This document shows, piece by piece, positions 10,107-19,063 of a stretch of 38,645 nucleotides of DNA; positions within the stretch are counted from its first letter, which is position 1, and the number at the start of each line of letters is the position of its first letter. Both the position numbers and the translations under genes were made by a program. This stretch comes from an uncultured Pseudomonadota bacterium. Its GTDB lineage: Bacteria; Pseudomonadota; Gammaproteobacteria; Methylococcales; Methylomonadaceae. Location: positions 1-38,645 of the forward strand of contig CAINDC010000146.1 of assembly GCA_903847275.1 (NCBI GenBank), read 5' to 3'. Under the pieces are notes generated by a model. It saw only the letters and a program-made list of their open reading frames with translations. It searched no databases and was not told the DNA's origin.

Positions 10107-11225
10107 ATGAAAAATACACGTTCTACGCCCTCCCCTTTTTTAATTGGTTTATTGCTAAATTTTTGCGTTTCGGCAATTAGTAATGCTGACGAAATCACAT
10201 TAAATCCAACCCATCCTGAAAAATACATGGTAGTAAAAGGCGATACACTTTGGGATATTTCGGGGAAATTTTTGCAACATCCGTGGCAATGGAAAGAGCT
10301 TTGGATAACAAATTCTCAAATTAAAAATCCGCATTTAATTTATCCAAATGACACGATTTATTTCACTGTCGTTAATGGCAAACCACAATTGAGTTTATCG
10401 CGCCCGTTAGATTTACGAACCGACAAACCGTGTGTGTTAAAACCTAGCGATTATGAAAAAGGACGACAAAATTTTTTACTCGATAAAAATAATAAAGTGT
10501 TGCCCTGCTCGCGTGAAAGTGACATTGAAATACCAATTAACCTAATTCCACACGAGCGTATTGCGACTTTTTTAAGCTCACCTAAGATTGTCAGTGAAGG
10601 CGAGATAGAAAACGCGCCCTATATTGTCGGTTTTCATGAAGGACATTTGATGGCGGGAACAGGTGATAAAATTTACGTCAAAAATCTAACCGAAATCGCA
10701 AATACCTATACGATTTATCGATCAGGTGAAACATATCACGATGCCGATACCAATGAAGTTTTAGGCATTGAAGCGAAATATATTGCTAGTGCAACCATGC
10801 TAAATAATGGCAATCCAGCCACATTAGTTATCACAAAAGGCACGCACGAAATTCGGACAGGCGACCGTATTATGCCGAGTCCTGATGTTGAAAATACGTT
10901 GAATTTTTTTCCAAAACCACCAGAAAAAATGGTTGATGGTCACATTATCGGCGTTAAAGATGGCATGGCATTGATTGGTTTATATAGCGTGGTTGTTATT
11001 GATAAAGGCAGTGCAGATGGTTTAATTGTGGGACATGAGCTGACCATTTATCAAAAAGGAAAACAAATTATTGACCCTGTAAAAGAAGATGCAGAAGAAG
11101 TGAAATTACCTGACGAAATTTCGGGAAAAATTATGGTGTTTCGTCCCTTTGAGCATTTGAGTTATGCGCTGGTAATGGAGGCGAAACACGATATTCACCG
11201 CTTGGATGAAGTGAAAACAAATTAG
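10107..11225 (+). CDS. secreted LysM-domain protein
   Basis: A 372-residue protein with a signal peptide (FLIGLLLNFCVSAISNADE). One LysM domain follows at about residues 36-85 (YMVVKGDTLWDISGKF, ending LIYPNDTIYF), expected to bind peptidoglycan in the periplasm. The rest has no catalytic motif that I recognise. Proteins of this type are commonly encoded next to def, divergently, in gammaproteobacteria. I prefer the ATG at 10107; two TTG codons 12 and 9 bases upstream are open but give a poorer signal peptide, and no clear ribosome-binding site decides the matter. The stop converges on the aminotransferase gene with only 6 bases between and no visible terminator. Confidence 0.88.
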   Translation: MKNTRSTPSPFLIGLLLNFCVSAISNADEITLNPTHPEKYMVVKGDTLWDISGKFLQHPWQWKELWITNSQIKNPHLIYPNDTIYFTVVNGKPQLSLSRPLDLRTDKPCVLKPSDYEKGRQNFLLDKNNKVLPCSRESDIEIPINLIPHERIATFLSSPKIVSEGEIENAPYIVGFHEGHLMAGTGDKIYVKNLTEIANTYTIYRSGETYHDADTNEVLGIEAKYIASATMLNNGNPATLVITKGTHEIRTGDRIMPSPDVENTLNFFPKPPEKMVDGHIIGVKDGMALIGLYSVVVIDKGSADGLIVGHELTIYQKGKQIIDPVKEDAEEVKLPDEISGKIMVFRPFEHLSYALVMEAKHDIHRLDEVKTN

Positions 11226-11231
11226 AAACGA

Positions 11232-12326
11232 TTACATTGTAAATTCCGAAATGATATTGATGATACGCTCAATATCTTCGACTTCTAACGATGGATACAT
11301 CGGCAAACAAATCACTTCATTTGAAATTTGGCGAGCTATTGGTAAATTAGCGGGTGCTGCCGATAGCAAACCACGATACATCGGAAAATCACTAATCAAT
11401 GGATAAAAATAACGTCGTGCAAAAATACCATTGGCTTTGAGTTTTTCATAAAGTTCGTCACGATTTTGTTCAACAAAAATTGGAAAATACGCATAATTCG
11501 CAACGTGTTCGCCAACATTTGCACAACGAATTCCAACAACATTTTTCAAGCCATCACGATAACGTGCATCAATCATTTTGCGTTTTGCCAAAGCGTCCTC
11601 GATACCTTTGAGTTGCAACAAACCAAACGCGGCGTTAATTTCGCTCATTTTTCCATTGATACCCGCTGCAACAACGGTAATTTCATCTGCAAAACCAAAG
11701 TTTTTTAAATGGTCAATTCGACGTTTGATTTTTTCATCTGGACAAACAATCGCGCCACCTTCAAACGTATTAAAAACTTTCGTCGCGTGGAAACTCAAGA
11801 CCGATAAATCACCGTGATTCAACAAGCCACCATTTTTATCTTGTACACCAAACGCATGAGCTGCATCGTAAATCACTTTAAGATTGTAGTTATCAGCAAT
11901 TTGTTGAATTCGAGCTGCGTCACACGGATAACCATAACAATGAACGGGCATAATCGCTGTCGTTTGTGGCGTAATTGCCGCTTCAATTTTTTCAGGATCA
12001 AGATTGAGCGTTAAAGGGTCAATATCGACAAACACAGGTTTAATGTTATTCCACAATAAAGAATGTGCCGTAGCAACAAACGAATATGGTGTGGTAATCA
12101 CTTCGCCTGTAATTCGCATAGCCTGCAACGCAGTAATGAGTGCAATCGTGCCATTTGTAAAAAGCGCAATATGTTTTACACCCAAATAATCACACAACGC
12201 TTGTTCGAGTTGCTGATGAAATTCACCGCCATTTGTTAAAATTTTGTTGCCCCAAATTTTTTCTAAATAGGGCAAAAATTCTTCTAATGGTGGAAGGGTG
12301 GGTTGGGTGACGTAGATAGGGTTCAT
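11232..12326 (-). CDS. DegT/DnrJ/EryC1/StrS-type sugar aminotransferase
   Basis: A 364-residue PLP-dependent aminotransferase of the nucleotide-sugar class. The PLP lysine is Lys183 in SFHATKVFNTFEGG, and the acidic PLP partner is Asp154 in YDAAHAFG. The TPYSFVAT substrate loop lies at about 79-86. Such enzymes aminate a keto group of a dTDP- or UDP-linked deoxysugar for O-antigen or glycan synthesis. Overall sequence recalls VioA-like dTDP-4-amino-4,6-dideoxyglucose makers, but the sugar cannot be assigned from motifs. No other sugar-nucleotide gene is adjacent, so its pathway partners must be elsewhere. A short gap of 50 bases separates it from alr on the same strand. Confidence 0.9.
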   Translation of the reverse strand: MNPIYVTQPTLPPLEEFLPYLEKIWGNKILTNGGEFHQQLEQALCDYLGVKHIALFTNGTIALITALQAMRITGEVITTPYSFVATAHSLLWNNIKPVFVDIDPLTLNLDPEKIEAAITPQTTAIMPVHCYGYPCDAARIQQIADNYNLKVIYDAAHAFGVQDKNGGLLNHGDLSVLSFHATKVFNTFEGGAIVCPDEKIKRRIDHLKNFGFADEITVVAAGINGKMSEINAAFGLLQLKGIEDALAKRKMIDARYRDGLKNVVGIRCANVGEHVANYAYFPIFVEQNRDELYEKLKANGIFARRYFYPLISDFPMYRGLLSAAPANLPIARQISNEVICLPMYPSLEVEDIERIINIISEFTM

Positions 12327-12376
12327 TTTTTACCTTGCGTTTTAAGTTCTACTTTTTAGGTATTTCGATAATCATT

Positions 12377-13483
12377 TTAGCTTGAGAAAAGTGCTTCTGA
12401 ATGTTTCGATTCAACTATTTCAACGCGAGGTGTAATCCCGCAAATCAATGTGTAAGGAATCGTATTTGAACAAATAGCAATTTCCTCAATAGGCAACTTT
12501 TCGCCCCACAAAGTGACTGAATCACCCGCTTTCGCCGTGGAATTCAAACCTAAATCAACCGTTATCATGTCCATCGAAACCCGTCCAACTAAAGGTACAC
12601 GTTCACCATTCACTAAAACGGGCGTACCAATTTGAGCATAACGCGGATAACCATCACCGTAACCAATCGCCACTACGCCTAATTTTGTCGCGCTCGAACT
12701 TGTCCATGTTCCGCTATAACCAACGGTTTCACCCGCTGCAACATCACGCACCGCAATCAATCGGGAATATAAACTCATTAACGGTTGCAAATTTAATTGC
12801 CCGCCTGTTGAATCCGCAAATGGCGAAATACCGTACAGCATAATTCCAGCACGAACCCAATCGGTCAGCGAATCTTGCCACGCTAAAATCCCCGCTGAAT
12901 TCGCCATACTTTTTTCGCCTTTGTAATTCGCAGTAAGCTGATTAAATAGTTCGATTTGCTGAGACGTTTTCAAATCATTTACATCGTCAGCATTCGCAAA
13001 ATGGGTCATGAAATTTAGGGGTTTCTTAACGACATTACACGCACTTAACTGTTCAAAAACCTGATTTACTTCGTGCGCTTTGAAGCCTAAACGATTCATA
13101 CCTGTATCAATTTTCACCCAAGCCCCCAACTGTTTTGATTCAGTCTGATGCTTTAAAATCTCTAATTGATGCGGCGAATGCAATGAAACTTCCAAATCAA
13201 AATTCAACAAATTCTGTAATTCTTCAAGCTCTGTGAAACCTTCCAAAACCACGATACGCTGTTTAAAACCTGCTTTCCGCAGGCATACACCTTCTTGAAC
13301 TCGCGCCACAGCAAAGCCATCAACCAATGGATTCAATGCCTGCGCGACACGCAATAAACCGTGTCCATAAGCATTTGCTTTTATGACCGCCATGATTTTA
13401 GAGTTTGGGGCTGCTAAACGCGCTTGTTGCACGTTATGACGAATCGCTTTGAGATGAATAACTGCGTAAGCGGTACGAGTCAT
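12377..13483 (-). CDS. alr: alanine racemase
   Basis: Alr interconverts L- and D-alanine, supplying D-Ala for peptidoglycan. The 368-residue protein has the PLP lysine Lys35 in the signature AVIKANAYGHG. The second catalytic base is the Tyr of VGYSGTW, which comes from the partner subunit of the dimer. The C-terminal barrel motifs AIGYGDGYPR and GRVSMDMI are also present. It is complete. It lies 17 bases after the small membrane ORF and its likely terminator, so transcription may begin anew or read through. No strong ribosome-binding site is visible before the ATG. Confidence 0.96.
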   Translation of the reverse strand: MTRTAYAVIHLKAIRHNVQQARLAAPNSKIMAVIKANAYGHGLLRVAQALNPLVDGFAVARVQEGVCLRKAGFKQRIVVLEGFTELEELQNLLNFDLEVSLHSPHQLEILKHQTESKQLGAWVKIDTGMNRLGFKAHEVNQVFEQLSACNVVKKPLNFMTHFANADDVNDLKTSQQIELFNQLTANYKGEKSMANSAGILAWQDSLTDWVRAGIMLYGISPFADSTGGQLNLQPLMSLYSRLIAVRDVAAGETVGYSGTWTSSSATKLGVVAIGYGDGYPRYAQIGTPVLVNGERVPLVGRVSMDMITVDLGLNSTAKAGDSVTLWGEKLPIEEIAICSNTIPYTLICGITPRVEIVESKHSEALFSS

Positions 13484-13500
13484 GGTTTTGCTGATCAGAT

Positions 13501-13537
13501 TTAAAAAAACGGGTGCTGTGACAAATAAGTGCCACCC
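13501..13537 (-). terminator. probable intrinsic terminator after suhB/small ORF
   Basis: Read leftward, GGGTG pairs with CACCC (plus a further C-G pair after one bulged base), followed by G and seven T residues. The stem is short, so strength is uncertain. It would end the suhB transcript before alr and overlaps the last codons of the small ORF. Confidence 0.45.
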
Positions 13538-13614
13538 AAAATAAATGCCATTACCGCCAAATAAAAAATTGCGGCAATTCGACGGGCTTTTTTGCTTTGT
13601 TCGTAATTAGTCAT
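13501..13614 (-). CDS. 37-residue membrane peptide, unannotated small ORF
   Basis: A small ORF fills the suhB-alr gap. It starts at an ATG just 1 base after the suhB stop (TAA, C, ATG) and ends at TAA 13503-13501. The product begins MTNYEQSKKARRIA, a charged cytoplasmic-like head, followed by one hydrophobic helix (IFYLAVMAFILGGTYL) and the tail SQHPFF. The basic residues before the helix predict an N-in orientation. The close spacing suggests translational coupling to suhB. There is no known domain. The last codons overlap a likely terminator hairpin and its T-run. Function is unknown; that it is translated is inference from position and composition. Confidence 0.5.
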   Translation of the reverse strand: MTNYEQSKKARRIAAIFYLAVMAFILGGTYLSQHPFF

Positions 13615-13615
13615 G

Positions 13616-14413
13616 TTATTTCAATGCGTCGGTGACGTGTGGTTCAATGAGTTGATACATAAGTTGGTGCATTCGTGGGCTAGCAGCAATCACATTGCCC
13701 GATTCCAAATAATTATCTTTAAATGAAAAATCAGTTGCTACGCCACCTGCTTCTTTGACGAGTAAAATTCCTGCTGCCATGTCCCATTCTTTGAGTTCAA
13801 TTTCCCAGAAAGCATCTAATCGTCCAGCGGCTAAATAGGCTAAATCGAGAGCGGCTGAACCCGCACGACGAATGCCAGCAGAATCAAGTGTGACAGCTTT
13901 AAACATTTCCATGTAAGCATCTAAATGTTGCGGCACTTTGAACGGAAATCCTGTGCCAATTAACGCGCCACGCATCGTGGTTAAATTTGTTACGCGGATA
14001 CGGCGATTGTTCAACATCGCGCCGCCGCCACGTTTTGCAGTAAATAATTCGTCACGCAACGGGTCATAAACAACGCCGACTTCTAAACGTCCTTTGTGTT
14101 TCAATGCGATTGAAACGGCGTATTGCGGAAAGCCGTGAATGAAATTAGTTGTTCCGTCGAGTGGGTCAATAATCCACTGATATTCGTTGCCTTTATGTTC
14201 GCCACTTTCTTCAGCCAAAATGCTATGTTCTGGGTAAGCATTTTTAATAATTGAAATAATTTCCCGTTCAGCAAGTCGATCAATTTCGGTTGCAAAATCG
14301 TTTTTGCCTTTATTTTCGACGGTTAAATGTGTGACTTTTTCTGCGGAACGAAGAAGGATGTCGCCAGCACTACGCGCAGCGCGAATAGCGATATTAAGCA
14401 TGGGTTGTTGCAT
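13616..14413 (-). CDS. suhB: inositol monophosphatase family protein SuhB
   Basis: A 265-residue Mg-dependent phosphatase of the inositol monophosphatase fold. Metal ligands are visible: Glu68/Glu69 in LAEESGEH, Asp83 and Asp86 in DPLDGT (83-88), and the Asp of EWDMAAG late in the protein. SuhB also joins the ribosomal RNA antitermination complex in E. coli, and the length equals that protein (267). It is divergent from trmJ, as seen elsewhere in gammaproteobacteria. The start ATG follows a short leader that contains a dyad shared with the trmJ side. Confidence 0.95.
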   Translation of the reverse strand: MQQPMLNIAIRAARSAGDILLRSAEKVTHLTVENKGKNDFATEIDRLAEREIISIIKNAYPEHSILAEESGEHKGNEYQWIIDPLDGTTNFIHGFPQYAVSIALKHKGRLEVGVVYDPLRDELFTAKRGGGAMLNNRRIRVTNLTTMRGALIGTGFPFKVPQHLDAYMEMFKAVTLDSAGIRRAGSAALDLAYLAAGRLDAFWEIELKEWDMAAGILLVKEAGGVATDFSFKDNYLESGNVIAASPRMHQLMYQLIEPHVTDALK

Positions 14414-14442
14414 AGGAATTTTCTTTTTTTAAATAGCGGATT

Positions 14443-14487
14443 AAAGGCTAAGTTTAACAAATCTTTTGCTAAACTTAGTGCTTTTTT
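14443..14487 (+). promoter_or_regulatory. hairpin with T-run in the suhB-trmJ divergent gap
   Basis: CTAAGTTTA (14448-14456) and TAAACTTAG (14470-14478) are perfect inverted repeats around a 13-base loop. Flanking AAAGG and TGCTTT extend the stem with one bulge. Six T residues follow at 14482-14487. In the trmJ direction this has the form of an intrinsic terminator placed 20 bases before the start codon, so it could be an attenuator or an operator. It could also insulate the two divergent genes. Confidence 0.5.
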
Positions 14488-14506
14488 AGCCCATTGGATA
14501 TTCGCC

Positions 14507-15244
14507 TTGTTCTCACACATTAAAATCGTATTAGTTGAAACGTCGCATTCTGGAAATATCGGCGCAGTGGCGCGTGCCATGAAAAATATGACTTTGACTA
14601 ATTTGTGTTTGGTTTCGCCAAAACTTTTCCCGCATGCTGATGCCACCGCAAGAGCCGCTGGGGCTGATGATATTTTGGCACGAGCGCAAATTTTTGAAAC
14701 CTTACAAGACGCGATTGCGGATTGCACGTTAGTTATCGGTGCAAGCGCACGCAGTCGCACCATCAGCTGGTCAGAAGTCACGCCGCGTGAATGTGCTGAA
14801 AAAGTCATTTCAGAATCGGCACATGAAAAAATTGCGATTGTATTTGGACGCGAAAATTCGGGTTTGAAAAACGAAGAACTCGATTTATGCCGTTATTTGT
14901 TACATATTCCATGTAATCAAAATTACAGCTCACTCAACATCGCGGCAGCTGTGCAGGTTGTGTGTTATGAATTATTCATTGCTGCACAAAATGGCGAAGT
15001 TGCGCGAAAAGTTGTGGGTGATGAAGACGAACAAGAATTAGCAACAAATCACCAAATGGAATTATTTTATGACCATCTTGCCGAAGCGTTGGCGGACATC
15101 GGTTTTATGCACCCTGAAAAAGAAGAATCCCTGATGCGTCGTTTGCGCCGAATGTACAACCGAGCCGAATTACGCAGCAAAGAAGTGGATATTTTGCGGG
15201 GAATTTTACGTTTATCGCAAGGACATAAAGGAGCTTTGAAATGA
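14507..15244 (+). CDS. trmJ: tRNA Cm32/Um32 methyltransferase TrmJ
   Basis: TrmJ is a SPOUT-family enzyme that 2'-O-methylates position 32 of tRNA anticodon loops. The N-terminal signature IKIVLVETSHSGNIG is followed by VARAMKNM, and the SPOUT knot motifs VFGRENSGL and SSLNIAAAVQV come later. The frame is open from 14327, but family alignment places the N terminus at FSHIKIVL. I therefore choose the TTG at 14507, which gives 245 residues, the usual length (246 in E. coli). The ribosome-binding site is weak. The stop overlaps the ATG of the restriction-modification gene (ATGA). Confidence 0.93.
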   Translation: MFSHIKIVLVETSHSGNIGAVARAMKNMTLTNLCLVSPKLFPHADATARAAGADDILARAQIFETLQDAIADCTLVIGASARSRTISWSEVTPRECAEKVISESAHEKIAIVFGRENSGLKNEELDLCRYLLHIPCNQNYSSLNIAAAVQVVCYELFIAAQNGEVARKVVGDEDEQELATNHQMELFYDHLAEALADIGFMHPEKEESLMRRLRRMYNRAELRSKEVDILRGILRLSQGHKGALK

Positions 15245-18039
15245 TTGATATTGATGCACTACGCAAACGCGCAGACTGGTTCTCAAAAGAATTTGAAAAC
15301 GCAAAATATGAAATGGGGCAAGCGCAAAACTTCATGCGCGGATTGTGTGATGTTTATGGCATTAGCCCGTATCGCGCTGCCATCTTTGAAGACCGCGTCG
15401 CAAAAGATGGCGGCGGTATCAATCGCATTGATGGGCTTTTCCCAGGTTTGCTACTGGTTGAAATGAAATCAAAAGGTAAAAGCCTCGAAAAGGCTTATGA
15501 GCAAACGAAAGGCTACGTCGAAAAACTTAAAAAACGCCCCAATGCTTTGCCTCGCTATGTTTTAGTGAGTGATTTTCAAAATCTAGTGCTTTATGACCAA
15601 GAATCGAACACGCCAGATGCACCTATTGCCGATTTTAAATTGGCAGATTTTCAACAAAACGTTGAGGTATTAGGCTTTTTAAGCGGTTTTGAACGTGAAG
15701 CGATTTTGCAACAAGAAGCTGCGAATATAGCCGCCGCTAAAAAATTAGGCGAATTACACGATGCCATCAAAGAAACAGGTTACGCAGGTGACGATTTAGA
15801 ACGTTTATTAGTCCGTATTCTTTTTTGCTTATTTGGTGATGATACAAATTTATTCGGTGAATCCGATTTGTTTTTTGAAATTATTAGCCAAACCCGCGCA
15901 GATGGTCATGATTTGGATTGTGCGTTAAATAAATGTTTTGGCGTTCTGGATATGCCTTTCGATTCTCGCCCAAAAAGTTTATACCCAGAATTTCAAGTTT
16001 TGCCGTACGTCAACGGCGCGTTATTTAAAGGACGATTAGCGGATCATTGTTTTAGCAGTGACGCACGAACCGCGTTGCTTGAATGTTGCAAAATTGATTG
16101 GAGCGAAATCAGCCCTGCGATTTTCGGCACGCTCTTTCAAGCAATCATGCACCATGAAGACGAAAAAGCGACGGATAAACCTAAAAAACGCCGTGAATTC
16201 GGAGCGCATTACACCAGCGAAGAAAACATCTTAAAAGTCATTTCACCGTTGTTTTTAGACGCGCTCAAAGCTGAACTTAAAAAAGCGCATGGCGATAAGA
16301 AAAAGCTCAACGCCTTTCATGCCAAATTAAGACAATTAGAGTTTTTCGACCCCGCGTGTGGTTGTGGCAATTTTTTAGTTATCGCTTATCGTGAAATCAG
16401 ATTATTAGAAGCTGATACTTTGCAGCAACTTGAAGAAATTACTCGTCAACAACGTGAACCGATTTGCGACGTTGACCAATTTTACGGCATCGAAATTGAT
16501 TCAACTTCCGCGCAAATTGCCATCGTCGCAATGTGGATAACTGACCATCAAATGAATCGCCAAATCAGCAATAACGGCAAACCGTATTTGCGCTTGCCGC
16601 TGAATCATCGTGCCAATATCGTTTGTGCCAACGCGCTGCAAATCGACTGGCAAAGTGTCATTAAACCCAAAGAATGCAGTTTCATCATGGGCAATCCGCC
16701 GTTTGTTGGATACAGCTATCAAAAACAAGCGCAAAAAGACGATTTGGCATTAGTTTTTAAAGATATGAACGGCGCGGGCGTTTTAGATTATGTGACCGCG
16801 TGGCACATCAAAGCCGCGCGTTATATTCAAGAAAACAAAAAAATCCCCGTCGCTTTCGTTTCAACTAATAGTCTTACGCAAGGCGAACAAGTAGCAATTT
16901 TATGGACTGCATTATTGAAATTAAAAGTGAAGTTACATTTTGCACACCGCACGTTTCGCTGGAATAACGAGGCAGGAAACGTGGCGGCGGTGCATTGCGT
17001 CATTATGGGTTTTGGTTTGCAAGAGCCGACCAGCTACCGATTATTTGATTATGACGACGACATCAAAGGCGAACCGATTGAAATCAAAGCTACTCAAATC
17101 AATCCGTATTTAGTCGATGCGCCGACGGTTTTAATTGATAAACGTACAAATCCGTTAAACGAAACCACGCCAAAAATGACGAAAGGAAGCCAGCCAACTG
17201 ACGGCGGGAATTTGCTGTTATCACAAGAAGAAGCGGACGAGATACGAAAAACCGACAAAATTGCCGCAAAATACATTCGTCCTTTTTTAGGTGCAGAAGA
17301 ATTTATAAACAACATCCCGCGTTTTTGTTTGTGGCTAAAAGACAGCACAGAATCTGACCGTAAAAAATCACCTGAAATTAAAAAGCGCGTGGAAGCGGTT
17401 AAAAAAATGCGTTTAGCCAGCCCAAAAATTCCCACGCAAAATTTAGCCGAAACGCCGTATTTATTCGGCGAGATTCGCCAAACTGACCAGCCTTATTTGT
17501 TAATTCCTCGCGTTTCATCAGAACAACGAAAATTCGTGCCGATTGGTTATTTTGAATCGAGTGTAATTTGTGGCGACGCTAATTTCATGTTGCCAAAAGC
17601 GAGCCTTTATGAGTTTGGTTTGCTGTGTTCAACATTTCATAACGCTTGGATGCGTGCGGTTTGCGGACGTTTAAAAAGCGATTATCGTTATTCAAACACG
17701 ATTGTTTATAACAATTTCCCGTTTCCTGTTGACGTAAAATCCGCAGCAAAAAAGAAAATCGAAGACGCAGCGCAAGCGATTTTAGATACACGAGCTGTTC
17801 ATAAAGATAAATCTTTAGCGGATTTGTACAACCCAAAAACGATGCCTGAAAATTTGGCAAATGCTCATGTTGAACTCGATAAAGCGGTTGATGCCGCTTA
17901 CGCTTATGGCAGAAGTAAAAAAGACGATGCGTCACGAGTGGCGTTTTTGTTTCTTAAATATCAGGAATTGATTGCGCCAGTGGTGGAAGTTGAGAAGGCG
18001 AACAAGAAAAATCCGACATTAAGTGGAACACAACTTTGA
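15241..18039 (+). CDS. MmeI-like type IIL restriction-modification enzyme
   Basis: A 932-residue single-chain enzyme with the layout of MmeI (919 residues). The N-terminal nuclease has Asp64, then Glu74-x-Lys76 in DGLFPGLLLVEMK; the Asp-to-Glu spacing matches MmeI D70/E80/K82. A helical linker follows. The N6-adenine methyltransferase domain has the SAM motif FDPACGCGNFLVIAYRE near residue 370 and the catalytic NPPF at Asn485. A target-recognition and C-terminal helical region covers about 610-932. In this family one protein both cleaves and methylates one strand of an asymmetric site. No separate methylase is adjacent. Both ends overlap neighbours by 4 bases (trmJ and zapE), so it is embedded in a housekeeping operon. 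The recognition sequence is not predictable by eye. Confidence 0.92.
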   Translation: MIDIDALRKRADWFSKEFENAKYEMGQAQNFMRGLCDVYGISPYRAAIFEDRVAKDGGGINRIDGLFPGLLLVEMKSKGKSLEKAYEQTKGYVEKLKKRPNALPRYVLVSDFQNLVLYDQESNTPDAPIADFKLADFQQNVEVLGFLSGFEREAILQQEAANIAAAKKLGELHDAIKETGYAGDDLERLLVRILFCLFGDDTNLFGESDLFFEIISQTRADGHDLDCALNKCFGVLDMPFDSRPKSLYPEFQVLPYVNGALFKGRLADHCFSSDARTALLECCKIDWSEISPAIFGTLFQAIMHHEDEKATDKPKKRREFGAHYTSEENILKVISPLFLDALKAELKKAHGDKKKLNAFHAKLRQLEFFDPACGCGNFLVIAYREIRLLEADTLQQLEEITRQQREPICDVDQFYGIEIDSTSAQIAIVAMWITDHQMNRQISNNGKPYLRLPLNHRANIVCANALQIDWQSVIKPKECSFIMGNPPFVGYSYQKQAQKDDLALVFKDMNGAGVLDYVTAWHIKAARYIQENKKIPVAFVSTNSLTQGEQVAILWTALLKLKVKLHFAHRTFRWNNEAGNVAAVHCVIMGFGLQEPTSYRLFDYDDDIKGEPIEIKATQINPYLVDAPTVLIDKRTNPLNETTPKMTKGSQPTDGGNLLLSQEEADEIRKTDKIAAKYIRPFLGAEEFINNIPRFCLWLKDSTESDRKKSPEIKKRVEAVKKMRLASPKIPTQNLAETPYLFGEIRQTDQPYLLIPRVSSEQRKFVPIGYFESSVICGDANFMLPKASLYEFGLLCSTFHNAWMRAVCGRLKSDYRYSNTIVYNNFPFPVDVKSAAKKKIEDAAQAILDTRAVHKDKSLADLYNPKTMPENLANAHVELDKAVDAAYAYGRSKKDDASRVAFLFLKYQELIAPVVEVEKANKKNPTLSGTQL

Positions 18040-19049
18040 TCCACAAGCCATCGCCCCTTTTGCAACGCTACGAACAGCACGTTGCCGATAAATTTATTGA
18101 TTTCGATGTTGAGCAATTCGAGGCATTGCAAGCATTACAAAACTTACTTGATGAATTACACGCTGATGAAAAGTCGATGCGGAGAAAATTTTTGCAATGG
18201 AAAATATCCGCAAAGACGATTCAAAGTTTATATTTATTCGGTGCAGTTGGGCGCGGCAAATCTATGTTAATGACGTGGTTTTATGAAGCGTGCGAATTGG
18301 CTGAAAAACGTCGCGTGCATTTTCACGTTTTCATGCTGGAAGTCCATTTGTTTATTCATCAAAATCCGAATCAAAACGCCCTAGTATTGTTCGCAAAACA
18401 GATTCGAGAATCTGTGAAATTGCTTTGTTTTGACGAGTTTTTTATTAACGATATTGCTGATGTGATGTTATTAAGTGCTTTATTCGACGCGTTGTTTAAG
18501 CAAGACGTGATTATTGTCATCACGTCAAATTATCATCCTGACAAACTTTATCCGAACGGTTTGCAGCGTGCATCTTTGTTGCCATTCATTGATTTATTGC
18601 ACGAGAAAACAGCAATAATTCAAATCAATGGCGAACAAGATTACCGTTTAACCAAATCATCTAACGTAGAAACTCGTTATTTTTTTCCATTAAATTCACA
18701 CACTGAAATTGCTATTTCGCAATGCAACGCCGAAGCTATTTTTTCTTTTGTCGAATTATGTGAAAAACCCACAGGCGCACATGATTATTTAAAATTGGCA
18801 GCGCAATTCGACACGTTGGTTTTAACAAACATTCCACAATTTACCGCCGAAAAACAGAATGAAGCACGGCGATTTATCATCTTGATTGACGTGCTTTACG
18901 ACTCTAAAGTAACGCTTATTTGCAGTGCGGAGGTTGCCATTGACGATTTATATTTGAATGGCAAAAACAAAGCTGATTTTGAACGCACACGCTCACGTTT
19001 AATCGAAATGCAATCAACAAATTATCCCCATCATTTCCATCATTTTTAA
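18036..19049 (+). CDS. zapE: cell-division ATPase ZapE (AFG1 family)
   Basis: A 337-residue AFG1/ZapE P-loop ATPase that in E. coli associates with the division ring under low oxygen or heat. The Walker A motif is FGAVGRGKS (about 68-76) and Walker B is LLCFDEFFINDIADVMLL. TSNYHPDKLYPNGLQRA matches the family sensor region. The start is a TTG overlapping the stop of the restriction-modification gene; the N terminus (SPLLQRYEQHV) fits ZapE. The C terminus ends with a His-rich HHFHHF. It is complete. Confidence 0.93.
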   Translation: MIHKPSPLLQRYEQHVADKFIDFDVEQFEALQALQNLLDELHADEKSMRRKFLQWKISAKTIQSLYLFGAVGRGKSMLMTWFYEACELAEKRRVHFHVFMLEVHLFIHQNPNQNALVLFAKQIRESVKLLCFDEFFINDIADVMLLSALFDALFKQDVIIVITSNYHPDKLYPNGLQRASLLPFIDLLHEKTAIIQINGEQDYRLTKSSNVETRYFFPLNSHTEIAISQCNAEAIFSFVELCEKPTGAHDYLKLAAQFDTLVLTNIPQFTAEKQNEARRFIILIDVLYDSKVTLICSAEVAIDDLYLNGKNKADFERTRSRLIEMQSTNYPHHFHHF

Positions 19050-19063
19050 CAAAAGGCTCAATC

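Noticed and set aside
14327-14506. N-terminal extension of trmJ to 14327
   Set aside because: It would cross the start of suhB and the hairpin; family alignment and length place the start at the TTG at 14507.
14323-14808. 161-codon minus frame across the suhB-trmJ region
   Set aside because: It overlaps both the start of suhB and trmJ in another frame; no recognisable motif and no sensible start.
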